Shown here: in pieces, positions 25,263-33,712 of the stretch
Layout of the letters: each line of letters begins with the position of its first letter
How positions within the stretch are numbered: the stretch's first letter is position 1
Source: Mycolicibacterium sphagni
GTDB taxonomy: Bacteria > Actinomycetota > Actinomycetes > Mycobacteriales > Mycobacteriaceae
Length of the DNA: 53,106 bases
Reading direction: 5' to 3'
Assembly: GCF_013337765.1 (NCBI RefSeq)
Contig: NZ_VBSB01000016.1
Coordinates: 1 to 53,106 of the forward strand
Program-made: the position numbers and the translations under genes
Notes under the pieces: generated by a model
The model's input: the letters and a program-made list of their open reading frames with translations, nothing else
What the model was told of the DNA's origin: nothing
The model's database searches: none

Positions 25263-25562
25263 GTGACCTTTTTTGTTGACCCGGTCGGAGTTGCTGCCCA
25301 ATCCGTAGCTGAGGCGACCGGCACCGCAACGACCGCCGGTGTACTGGCCGGTTCCGCGCCGGCTATGGCCGCCGTGGTTCCCATGGGAAGCGAGGAGGTC
25401 TCCGCCCTGCTGGCGACGTCGATCCAGGCGCACAACGCCCAGTTTCTCGCCCAGACCGGAGCCAACGTCGCCGATCGCGGAATGTTCGCTGCCAACGTCG
25501 GGCTTTCCGGGGTGATGTCCACCGCGACCGAGGCAGTCAACGAAGCGTCGCTGCTGCTCTGA
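25263..25562 (+). CDS. PE-family protein
   Basis: 99 aa from GTG 25263 behind GGGGAGG. A PE domain in full: FVDPVGVAAQSVAEATGTAT, then VVPMGSEEVSALLATSIQAH, and nothing beyond. It should form a heterodimer with the PPE product that starts 4 bp downstream. The chain contains no tyrosine, so the usual YxxxD/E secretion signal after the PE helices is missing, which is odd for a PE protein. Confidence 0.88.
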   Translation: MTFFVDPVGVAAQSVAEATGTATTAGVLAGSAPAMAAVVPMGSEEVSALLATSIQAHNAQFLAQTGANVADRGMFAANVGLSGVMSTATEAVNEASLLL

Positions 25563-25566
25563 GCGC

Positions 25567-26943
25567 ATGCCTGTCCAGTACTGGGGCCTAACCCCTGAGA
25601 CGAACGCCATCCGGCTCACGACGGGACCCGGCGCGGCGGCCATGGCGTCAGTGTTGGCCGCCTACCAGACCGCCGGGATCACCCACATGGAGCAGGGCGC
25701 GCAGATGATGACCACCGCCGCGACGACCGCTGCGGGCAGTTGGTGGGGTCAGGGCGGAACCTCGATGTTGGCTGCGGCCGTGCCGAAGTCGGAGTGGCAG
25801 CTCGAGGCTGCCGCGCACGCCGAGAAGGCGAGCGTGCTGATCAGCGAGGCGGCGGCCGCACACTCCACCGCGGTAGCGGCAACCATCCCCTACCCCGTGT
25901 GCGTGGCCAACCGCGTGCGCGAAGCGGTGCTGCAGTCCACCAACTTCATGGGCTTCAACACCATTCCCATCGCTGAAACTAACGCCGAGTACGGCGAATT
26001 CTGGTCGCAGAACGCCACCGCCATGACCGGCTATGCCACCGCGGCAGCAGGGATCGCCTCAGGGCTCAGTGTGCCGCTGCGCCCACCGATGGTCACCGGT
26101 GGGGACGCGGCGGGCTTGGCGGCCGGCGCGGCCAGCATGGCCGCCCAAGGCATTCAAAGCGGCGTCCAGGCCGGCCTCCAGGGGCTTGGTGAGCCATTAC
26201 AGGCCGCGGGCCAAGCCGTGTCCTCCGCCGCACCGGCGGCCCTGTCGGCAGCTACCGGTGCAGCCACCGGGCAGTCTGGCGCCCAGTCCGGTGAGACCAC
26301 GGCGGGCAGCGCCCAGCCGGCACAGCCCGGGAGCACTGATCTGATGGGCGGTAGCCAGGGGATGATGGGGGTGGCCAGCGCTGCACCCCAAGCGGTGCAG
26401 GGAATGGCCCAGCCGCTGTCCCAGCTCGCGCAGGTGCCTCAGCAGATCGGCGGACAGCTCGGCGGAATGATGGGCTCGATGGGCGGCATGGGTGGCGGCC
26501 CCTTCGGCGGGCTGTCGGCCAACGCCCCCGGCTCGAGCCTGGCGGCGTCGATGAACGGCGTCAGCGGCAGCTTCGGCTCCGGTGGCGGCCCGGTGACGGC
26601 CGCCCTGACCAAACCCGCTGGCCTGGGTATGGGGGGTGGCAGTGGACCCATCGGCATGCCGGCGTCGTGGTGGGGACCGGCCGCCGTGGATGGCTCCAGC
26701 GCACCGGGACAGGGCAAGCCGACAGCGGCAGCCCGCGCCGGTATGGGCACCGGCACAGGTGCACCACCAGGGTCAGGCATGCCCGGCATGATGCCGATGG
26801 GAGCGGCCCAGGCTGGTCAGCGGCGCGATCAGGGCGCCAGCCGCGGCCAGGACGACACGTCCCTCTCGGTTGTTCTCGACGACGCCGATGCGATCCCCAT
26901 CCTGACCGCCGACGGTGTGGTCTACACAGGCGGGGGAGGTTGA
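25567..26943 (+). CDS. PPE-family protein
   Basis: 458 aa. The PPE domain covers about 1-175: it starts MPVQYWGLTPETNAIRL (no PPE tripeptide, as in several ESX-1-like PPEs), with the GSWWGQGG turn at 57-64 and a long helical hairpin after it. The rest (about 180-430) is Gly/Ala/Met-rich and disordered. The final 25 residues (LSVVLDDADAIPILTADGVV) are ordered. It pairs with PE and is delivered by EspG. 81 bp separate it from the Esx pair. Confidence 0.88.
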   Translation: MPVQYWGLTPETNAIRLTTGPGAAAMASVLAAYQTAGITHMEQGAQMMTTAATTAAGSWWGQGGTSMLAAAVPKSEWQLEAAAHAEKASVLISEAAAAHSTAVAATIPYPVCVANRVREAVLQSTNFMGFNTIPIAETNAEYGEFWSQNATAMTGYATAAAGIASGLSVPLRPPMVTGGDAAGLAAGAASMAAQGIQSGVQAGLQGLGEPLQAAGQAVSSAAPAALSAATGAATGQSGAQSGETTAGSAQPAQPGSTDLMGGSQGMMGVASAAPQAVQGMAQPLSQLAQVPQQIGGQLGGMMGSMGGMGGGPFGGLSANAPGSSLAASMNGVSGSFGSGGGPVTAALTKPAGLGMGGGSGPIGMPASWWGPAAVDGSSAPGQGKPTAAARAGMGTGTGAPPGSGMPGMMPMGAAQAGQRRDQGASRGQDDTSLSVVLDDADAIPILTADGVVYTGGGG

Positions 26944-27024
26944 TCGGCTCGGAAGCAACCGACATACACAAGATGACGCCAACCACAGACAGACAACCCC
27001 GCGGGGAAATGAAAGGACACGAGC

Positions 27025-27327
27025 ATGTTTCAGACTGACTCAACCAAGTTGCGCAGCGCCGCAAGCCATCTCGACGAGATCAAGAACCAGACGCTCAACG
27101 CGCTGGGCCGCTACGTCTCGATGAACGAAGACCTCGGCGGAAGCGCGTTCATCGGCCTGGCCGCCGGCGCATCGCTGAAGAGCACCAACGAGATCGCCAC
27201 GACCGGCCGTCACGTGTCGTCGCGGTTCGACCAGCTGATCCAGGCCATGCAGATCGGCGCCAACGAATACGACCGCGTCGAGACCGAGAACCAGGCACAC
27301 CTGGCTGCCATCTCGACGCAGTCGTAA
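27025..27327 (+). CDS. EsxB-like WXG100 protein with FIG instead of WXG
   Basis: 100 aa, start behind GAAAGGA. A helix-turn-helix hairpin of the WXG100 size; the turn reads Phe42-Ile-Gly44 in place of Trp-x-Gly. The C-terminus carries YDRVE (Tyr82, Glu86), the YxxxE export signal, followed by TENQAHL. It should form the signal-bearing half of the Esx heterodimer with the next gene product. Confidence 0.85.
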   Translation: MFQTDSTKLRSAASHLDEIKNQTLNALGRYVSMNEDLGGSAFIGLAAGASLKSTNEIATTGRHVSSRFDQLIQAMQIGANEYDRVETENQAHLAAISTQS

Positions 27328-27365
27328 TCCACTACACCCGAACCACTTTCGACAAGGAGAACATC

Positions 27366-27662
27366 GTGATTGAAGGTATGCGTTACGACCAGGCCAAGAT
27401 CATGGATCACGTGGCCGCACAGTCCGGCTTGGTCACTCATCTAACCGGTCTGAAGGACCAGGCGCTCAGCGTTCTCGCCCAGACTCAGGACTTCTGGATG
27501 GACAAGGGCGCCAACGCCTACGCCGAGGCGCAGCGCGCGATCGCCCAAGCCTATGAGGAGGTCTTTGCGACCATCGCCCGCCACGGCCACGCCCAGGGCG
27601 GCGCCGTTCAGAACACCGACACCGGCGACACGACCAATGCCGCCCGCTTCGTCGGGCTCTGA
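27366..27662 (+). CDS. EsxA-like WXG100 protein
   Basis: 98 aa from GTG 27366 behind AAGGAG. The turn is Trp44-Met-Asp-Lys-Gly48, i.e. WxxxG rather than WxG. It has no YxxxD/E at the end, as expected for the partner that does not carry the signal. It forms the Esx pair with the product of 27025, 38 bp upstream. Confidence 0.83.
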   Translation: MIEGMRYDQAKIMDHVAAQSGLVTHLTGLKDQALSVLAQTQDFWMDKGANAYAEAQRAIAQAYEEVFATIARHGHAQGGAVQNTDTGDTTNAARFVGL

Positions 27663-27678
27663 AAGAAGAAATCAGCCA

Positions 27679-28635
27679 ATGGGAGCGCAGATGTCAACCA
27701 CGTCGGAAGGACTGTGGCTGACAGCTGCGCTCTCCGGCATCACCAGGCTTCCCGGTGCATTGCGGGTGCGGCCCGTCGGTGACACCGAAGCGATGTTAGC
27801 TTCCCATCCGGGTCTGCAGGTCCTTGAAGAAGCCGGGGTGTGCCAGGGGCGCACACTTGACTCCGACGTCCGGGATTGGCTTCTGACATTGGGCCGCTGC
27901 GACATCGACGTATCAATTCAGGTCATTCGCCCCGATGAGCGCTCCGATCGCCTTACCGGGCCTCCCGAAATCTTCACGCCGCGGGCGGATCCGCTCAGAG
28001 ACCCGCACGCCGCCGCTGCCGCGCTGCGCGCGTGGCGCACGCATCAATCGGCCGAACGCACGGCGGTTCTGTGTCGCCGCGATGGCAAATGGGTTGTCGC
28101 AGCGCGTGTGTGGCGAATCGGCGATGATCCGATCGACGACGTGACCGTCAGCCCGCTGGAGGGCGATACGACAGTCTTCCAGGCAGTCAATGATCTGCTC
28201 GGAGACGAAGTTCCCGCCGACTTCGAGGGCATCAACATCGAGCCCGAACGTCTGGAAGCGGTGCTCAGCGCCTGGCAGCTCGACCGTCAGGGCTATGACG
28301 TGATCGGAGAGCTGCTCAAATTGGGGCTCACCGCGCGACAAGCCCGCATCATTGTGGCCGTCTCCGATACCGGGGCCGTACGTGCGGCCATCGCCGCCAC
28401 GCAATACTCGGTGGACGGGCCTGAGTTTGCCGCGTCCGGAGCGATGGTCGTGGACTCGCTGATGGGCCGGGTGGTGATCTCGTCCAACACCACCGACGAT
28501 CAGCAACGGTGGACGATGCTATTCCCCGGCACCACCGCGAGAGTGAGTCGGGCGGTCAGCGATGTGCTGCACAACCTGCCCAGCGGAACCGGCTGGGAAC
28601 GCCACCAAAGAATTCAGGCATTTCAGTCACGCTAA
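27679..28635 (+). CDS. espG: EspG-family PE/PPE chaperone
   Basis: 318 aa from ATG 27679; ATG 27691 with GGGAG before it may be the true start. The sequence follows the EspG pattern: an N-terminal strand-helix (LWLTAALSGITRLPGALRV), a central beta sheet, and SDTGAVRAAIAATQYSVDGP then GRVVISSNTTDDQQRWTMLF at the end. EspG binds the tip of the PPE partner in the cytosol, keeps PE-PPE dimers soluble and hands them to EccC. Its place after the PE/PPE/Esx genes is usual. Confidence 0.85.
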   Translation: MGAQMSTTSEGLWLTAALSGITRLPGALRVRPVGDTEAMLASHPGLQVLEEAGVCQGRTLDSDVRDWLLTLGRCDIDVSIQVIRPDERSDRLTGPPEIFTPRADPLRDPHAAAAALRAWRTHQSAERTAVLCRRDGKWVVAARVWRIGDDPIDDVTVSPLEGDTTVFQAVNDLLGDEVPADFEGINIEPERLEAVLSAWQLDRQGYDVIGELLKLGLTARQARIIVAVSDTGAVRAAIAATQYSVDGPEFAASGAMVVDSLMGRVVISSNTTDDQQRWTMLFPGTTARVSRAVSDVLHNLPSGTGWERHQRIQAFQSR

Positions 28636-28649
28636 TGTGCATAACGTCG

Positions 28650-28679
28650 TGGACGCCTGAAACGTGAGGTTGGTAGTCT
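28650..28679 (+). promoter_or_regulatory. Possible promoter for espI-eccD-mycP-eccE
   Basis: TGGACG (28650-28655), 18 bp, then TAGTCT (28674-28679) in the 120-bp gap between espG and espI. It is a moderate match only. The tight overlaps of the four following genes make a start here plausible. Confidence 0.3.
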
Positions 28680-28755
28680 CTGCGACGGTGATATTCACCG
28701 ATTCGAGGAGCTTGCAAGTGCTCCCCGGTGAAGATCGGCAGAAGGGCGGGGCGAC

Positions 28756-30561
28756 ATGACTGAGTCCAGAGATCAGCAGTTCTTCGACGCGCTGAGGAAT
28801 GCGGGGCGCGACGACGGTGACGACCCACCAGTGGGTGCGCCAAACATCCACGCCCCGGGCGATTCCGCCGGGCCAGCGCCGGCGCACCCACCGCAGCGAT
28901 TTGCTGCAGACTCCGATCAAGCTGATCCGGCCAGCGGTCGACACCACGTCGATCTGCCTGCCAGTGAAGGCACCAGCGGCTGGGGCCAGCCCTCGCCCGC
29001 GGTAGGCCACAGCTTGCCCCCGTGGACGGCGGCCACGCCGAGGGACGCCGGCTCCTCGCAGCCCGACGACGCGGCAGCGGCTCCGCCGTTTGAGCCGCAA
29101 AAGCTTGAGGGGCCCGTGCAGGACCCCGTCCACAGCGCGCTCCAGGGCTTTCCGCCGCCCGCCGGTGAGGTGACAGCTCAGCTGCCGCCCTCGGCCACGT
29201 CTCCCACCGCTGAGTGGTCACCCGATGCGCAAGGCCAGCCCACGGCGCCACCCCCGCCGGCGTGGCAGCAACCGGGTGGACCACAGCGCCCTCGTGCCCA
29301 GGGACCGGCTCAGCAGGACGCCGGCGCCCCTGCGCCTGCCCCTCGTCCGGTTGCCCCCGAGGAGCGCACCCAGTTCCTGTCCCGGGACTCCCTGCGCAGT
29401 GCGCTGAACCCCACGTCTTCGCCGCCTCCGGGTGGCTGGCCGGCCCGTGCTGGCGCACCGTCGTACGGGGCGGATCAGCGCACCAACGTGCCCCCGCCGG
29501 GTTGGCCCGTACGCGAGGCTGGGTTCTCGGCAGGGGGGCAGGGCGGCAGCCCGAGCGGGCCTCGGCCGCCGGAGTGGGACTGGCCCCAGGGCGCGGGCTT
29601 TGGCGGCACTGAGCTTCGTAGTGAGCAGATTTCGGCGTCGGAGCTCGTCGCTCCCCGCAAGATCCCGTCGTCGCGCGGATGGCGCAAGTGGCTCTATGTT
29701 GGCAGCTTCAAACTCATCAACACCGGCGAATCGCCCGACGAACAGCTGGTGCGCAACCTCAACGCCACGGTGGCGGGCCACTTGCGCGGCACGTACTCGA
29801 TCGTGGTGTTGGGCGGTAAGGGGGGCGTCGGTAAGACGACGACGACAGCGGCGATCGGGTCGACGTTCGCGTCGCTCCGCAAAGACAAGGTGATCGCCAT
29901 CGACGCCAACCCTGACCGCGCCTCCAACCTTGCCGACCGGATTGACCCGAGGGTCACGAACTCCTACAAGGACGTCCTGTCCGACCGAAACCTCCACGGC
30001 TACAGCGATATTCGTTCGCATGTTGGCATGAACGAGGCAGCGGGCCTCGACGTGCTGGGCAATCGCTACCAAGCCGATCGTGAGCCGCTGACGGCCAAGA
30101 TTTACGCCGACACTCACACGGTGCTGGAACGGTTCTATAGCGTGCTGATCAGCGACTCTGGTACCGATGTTGATCATCCGGTGATACCGGGCCTGATGAG
30201 CCGCGCCGACGCCCTGATCATGGTGGCTTCGACTGCGCCGGACGGCGCGAAGGGCGCTGCAGAGCTGATGGACTGGGCGTATGAGGCTGGCTATCACCGG
30301 CTGCTGCAGCGCACCGTGGTGGTCATCAATGACGTGCGCGGTCAGAAGGGCAGCGCCCACCGCAAGCTGGTGGACTCTCTGGTGGAGAAGTTCTCGCGGT
30401 GGGTGAGTCCACAGCGCGTCTTCGTGGTGCCGTTTGATCCGCACATCGCCTCAGCCGGGGTTATCGACATCAACGAACTGCGCCCGCAGACCCGTCGCCG
30501 CTACCTGGAGATCACCGCCCGGCTGGCATCGGGGTTCAACAGCAGTGAGGACGGGCAGTGA
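28756..30561 (+). CDS. espI: EspI-like protein: disordered head with MinD/ParA-type ATPase domain
   Basis: 601 aa. Residues 1 to about 285 are Pro/Gly/Ala-rich and disordered. The C-terminal about 260 residues are a MinD/ParA ATPase with the full deviant P-loop GGKGGVGKTTTT at about 352-363, then VIAIDANPDRAS and LISDSGTDVDHP. In ESX-1 the homologue EspI (Rv3876) adjusts secretion activity in response to ATP level. The GTGA overlap couples it to eccD. Confidence 0.85.
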   Translation: MTESRDQQFFDALRNAGRDDGDDPPVGAPNIHAPGDSAGPAPAHPPQRFAADSDQADPASGRHHVDLPASEGTSGWGQPSPAVGHSLPPWTAATPRDAGSSQPDDAAAAPPFEPQKLEGPVQDPVHSALQGFPPPAGEVTAQLPPSATSPTAEWSPDAQGQPTAPPPPAWQQPGGPQRPRAQGPAQQDAGAPAPAPRPVAPEERTQFLSRDSLRSALNPTSSPPPGGWPARAGAPSYGADQRTNVPPPGWPVREAGFSAGGQGGSPSGPRPPEWDWPQGAGFGGTELRSEQISASELVAPRKIPSSRGWRKWLYVGSFKLINTGESPDEQLVRNLNATVAGHLRGTYSIVVLGGKGGVGKTTTTAAIGSTFASLRKDKVIAIDANPDRASNLADRIDPRVTNSYKDVLSDRNLHGYSDIRSHVGMNEAAGLDVLGNRYQADREPLTAKIYADTHTVLERFYSVLISDSGTDVDHPVIPGLMSRADALIMVASTAPDGAKGAAELMDWAYEAGYHRLLQRTVVVINDVRGQKGSAHRKLVDSLVEKFSRWVSPQRVFVVPFDPHIASAGVIDINELRPQTRRRYLEITARLASGFNSSEDGQ

Positions 30562-32075
30562 GCTCGACCGAGCCGACTGCCCCGGCGCTGAGCCGGGTTG
30601 CCTTGCTGGTGGGGGAGGACTTCGAGATCGACTACTCGCTGCCCGCGGCGGTGGCGCTGATCGCGGTGACCGAGGACCTCGTGGCCCGCGTCAACGAGGT
30701 TTTGCGCGAGCGCGGCCGTCGGCAGCTCGACCCCGAGCAGAGCTATCGCCTATGCCGAGCTGACGCACAACCCCTGGACCCGCAAAAGACGCTCGACGAA
30801 TGCGGGGTGCTCGACGGTGAGCAGCTGTGGCTGCTGCCCGCAGCCTCGGCAGAGACCTACGAGCCCGTCACCGAAATGGTGTCCACGGCGATCGCTCGCG
30901 CTGCGACACAGATGCTGGCCACCCTGACACCTGATATGGGGCGCCGCGTCGCGGTCTGGTTGACCGCTGGAGTCGTCGGCTGGGCATGCCTGATCTTGGT
31001 TAATTGGTGGTGGAGTATCGGCGGCACCGAAGCCTCTTACGGCTGGATCGGCGCGGCCGTCGCGTGGGCCCTGTTCGCGGTTCTGGTCGCGGCATCGCGC
31101 GGGTTGGCGAACGCTCAGGCCGACACCGCGGCCGGTCGGGAACGCCGCGCCACTGGGCATGCCTTGTCCTGGATCGCGATCATGCCCGCAGCGGCAGCGG
31201 CGGCCATGTCGCTGCCCGGCAGTCCAGGACTTTGGCACCTGGCCGCCCCCCTGGTCGCGGTCATCGCCGGGGTGACTGTGCTCGCGGCGATCTGGGGCCG
31301 CCACATCGTGGCTATCTCGGCGATGCTGACGGTGAGCGTGTTTGCCTTCGCCGCCACCGTTGTGGCGGCGTCCTCCTGGACGGTGCGCCCGGAGCGAGTC
31401 GCTGTCGTCGCCCTCATCGGCGTCATCGTGGCGGTGACGTGGGCGACGAGCGCCGCCGTGGCCGCCTCCGGCGTGCCGACACCGCTGTTTCCCTCAGTCA
31501 CCAACCGCGGCGTCTTCGAGCGGCTGCCCGACAAACCTGCCGACACCGTATCCCCGGTCGGTCCGACTGGAGTGGCCACCGCCGAGCAAGTCCACGCCTG
31601 GGTCAGACGCGGCAATAACACCATGACGGGGATGATGATCGGCCTCGCCGGGGTGACCTGGGTGGCGGCTCGCTACGCCGTCGTACCCGGCCAGCCCGGC
31701 GGCTGGCGCTACACCGCCTTTGTCGGGGCGGTCTGCGTGATCCTGGTCGTTCGCTCCCGGTCGTTCGTCGACCGCTATCAATCGGTGGCGCTCATGGTGG
31801 CCGGCGTCGGTGGCGCCGCCGTGGCCATCGGTCGCTACGCCGCCCACGATGCCACCAGCATGAAGGTGGCCCTTATCTGCGTCGGGGTGATTCTTGCCGT
31901 CGCGGTGATGGCGCTTATCTCCGCGTTGGTGGTGCCGTTCCGTGAATACACAGCTCCCCTAAGGCGATTCGTCGAATTGGTCGAATACGCTTTGATCCTC
32001 GCGCTGCTGCCGTGGGCGCTGTGGCTACTCAACCTGTACCCGGTCCTTCGCAACAGCGTCAGGCACGGCATATGA
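30558..32075 (+). CDS. eccD: EccD, multi-pass ESX channel protein
   Basis: 505 aa from GTG 30558. Residues about 8-100 form the ubiquitin-like cytosolic domain (RVALLVGEDFEIDYSLPAAV). From about 130 on there are eleven or so hydrophobic helices. EccD dimers form the vestibule of the membrane pore. Both ends overlap neighbours by 4 bp, placing it in one transcript with espI, mycP and eccE. Confidence 0.92.
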   Translation: MSSTEPTAPALSRVALLVGEDFEIDYSLPAAVALIAVTEDLVARVNEVLRERGRRQLDPEQSYRLCRADAQPLDPQKTLDECGVLDGEQLWLLPAASAETYEPVTEMVSTAIARAATQMLATLTPDMGRRVAVWLTAGVVGWACLILVNWWWSIGGTEASYGWIGAAVAWALFAVLVAASRGLANAQADTAAGRERRATGHALSWIAIMPAAAAAAMSLPGSPGLWHLAAPLVAVIAGVTVLAAIWGRHIVAISAMLTVSVFAFAATVVAASSWTVRPERVAVVALIGVIVAVTWATSAAVAASGVPTPLFPSVTNRGVFERLPDKPADTVSPVGPTGVATAEQVHAWVRRGNNTMTGMMIGLAGVTWVAARYAVVPGQPGGWRYTAFVGAVCVILVVRSRSFVDRYQSVALMVAGVGGAAVAIGRYAAHDATSMKVALICVGVILAVAVMALISALVVPFREYTAPLRRFVELVEYALILALLPWALWLLNLYPVLRNSVRHGI

Positions 32076-33712
32076 TTCCCAACCGGTTTCGCGTCAGGGC
32101 GCGCGCCGGTGCCGCATTGGCCGGCACGCTGGCACTGATCGCCGCCACCAGCATGGGGGCGAGCTGGGCGATCACACCGCCGGTCGTACCACCCGGGCCG
32201 CCGCCGCCGGATCCACCACCTGCACCGGATTGGCCGATGAAGCAGACCCGTGCCTGCACGTTGACCGGTGTCATCCCGGGCAGCGACCTGCGCGAGCTGC
32301 CCCCGGCGCTGGACATGCTCGATATGCCCGCGGCATGGAAAGAGTCCACTGGGGCTGGCGTTGTCGTCGCGGTCATCGACACCGGCGTCGCACCCTCCCC
32401 ACGGCTACCTCACCTCGTCGCAGGCGGCGACTTCGTCATGGGCCAATACGGTGACGGACTGTCTGACTGTGACGCACACGGCACCCTGATCGCATCCCTT
32501 ATCGGGGCAGCACCCTCGGGTGCACCCCTGCCGGTGCGACCGGTCGGGGCCCAGGTCGCCCCGCCGCCTCCGGCAGCGCCTGCGCCACAACCGGTTCCGC
32601 CACCGCCGCCACCACCGACCATCACCGTCACCAAGACCACCGCACCACCACCACCGCCACCACCCCCGCCCGACGAACCCGGCCCCCCTCCGGCCTGGGC
32701 TCCGTCCTCGCCGAGCGCCCAGGCTCCTCATCTGCCGGCTCCGCAAGTGCCGCCACCGACGGGAGGGCCGGACGGGCTGATCGGCATCGCTCCCGACGCG
32801 GTGATCCTGGCGATCCGCCAGAGCTCGCAGAACTTCGGACCGAAGGACCCTCCCTTCGATCAGGACCCTGAGCAGAGTCGACGGACCGGCGACATCAACA
32901 CGCTGGCGCGCGCCATTGTGCACGCCGCCAACCTCGGGGCGAGGGTGATCAACATCTCTCTGGTGTCGTGTATCCCCGTGACCAAACCAGCCGACCAGAC
33001 CGTCCTGGGGGCGGCCCTGCGCTACGCGGCGGTCGACCGCGACGCGGTGATCGTGGCCGCAGCAGGCAACGCCGGCACACAGGGGTGCACCCAGAACCCG
33101 CCACCCGCGACCGGAGAATCCGGCTGGGATGACGTGGTAACCATCGCCTCACCGGCCTGGTTTAGCGACTATGTGCTCGCGGTGTCGGCCACCGACAACT
33201 CCGGGGCACCGCTGATGGGTCAAGCCTCGTCACTGCACGGCCCGTGGGTGAGTCTGGCAGCGCCCGGGTCTGACATTGTGGGCCTGTCCACGTCCGGCAG
33301 TGTCATCAACGCCTCGATCGATGAAGACAAGTTCAAGCCGATCATCGGCTCGTCCTTCGCCGCGGCCTACGTCTCGGGTGTGGCTGCACTGGTGCGGGCC
33401 AAGTTTCCGCAGATGCCCGCTGCCGAAGTGATCCACCGGCTCACCGCCACCGCCCACGCTCCAGCAGGTGGGCGCGACAACGTAGTCGGCTACGGCGTCG
33501 TGGACCCGCTCGCGGCACTGACCTGGGATGTGCCAGCAGCCCCGGCCAAGGCTCCGGCACCCACCCAAGCCCCCCTGCGTGTGCCGCCGCCTCCTGCTGC
33601 ACCAGATCCACGCCCCGCGCGCATGCTGGCCGCCCAGATCGGGGCGGCCGCGGTCGTGGTCGGCGCGGTGCTGTGGGGGACGACCGTCTGGCGAAGGAAG
33701 CAGAAGCGATGA
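32072..33712 (+). CDS. mycP: MycP, mycosin subtilisin-like protease
   Basis: 546 aa. ATG 32072 overlaps the eccD stop (ATGA). A signal peptide spans about 1-35 (AGAALAGTLALIAATSMGAS). Catalytic residues are visible: Asp103 (VIDTGV), His136 (DAHGTL) and Ser428 (GSSFAAAYV), with the oxyanion Asn in AAGNAG. A Pro-rich loop (about 160-245) is inserted after the His region, as in other mycosins but longer. A C-terminal membrane anchor (about 515-540) precedes RRKQKR. MycP stabilises the ESX complex and trims EspB-type substrates. Confidence 0.94.
   Translation: MIPNRFRVRARAGAALAGTLALIAATSMGASWAITPPVVPPGPPPPDPPPAPDWPMKQTRACTLTGVIPGSDLRELPPALDMLDMPAAWKESTGAGVVVAVIDTGVAPSPRLPHLVAGGDFVMGQYGDGLSDCDAHGTLIASLIGAAPSGAPLPVRPVGAQVAPPPPAAPAPQPVPPPPPPPTITVTKTTAPPPPPPPPPDEPGPPPAWAPSSPSAQAPHLPAPQVPPPTGGPDGLIGIAPDAVILAIRQSSQNFGPKDPPFDQDPEQSRRTGDINTLARAIVHAANLGARVINISLVSCIPVTKPADQTVLGAALRYAAVDRDAVIVAAAGNAGTQGCTQNPPPATGESGWDDVVTIASPAWFSDYVLAVSATDNSGAPLMGQASSLHGPWVSLAAPGSDIVGLSTSGSVINASIDEDKFKPIIGSSFAAAYVSGVAALVRAKFPQMPAAEVIHRLTATAHAPAGGRDNVVGYGVVDPLAALTWDVPAAPAKAPAPTQAPLRVPPPPAAPDPRPARMLAAQIGAAAVVVGAVLWGTTVWRRKQKR

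Noticed and set aside
29218..30444. 408-codon open frame on the minus strand
   Set aside because: It is antisense to espI, whose P-loop and ATPase motifs are unmistakable; the antisense product has no protein-like features.
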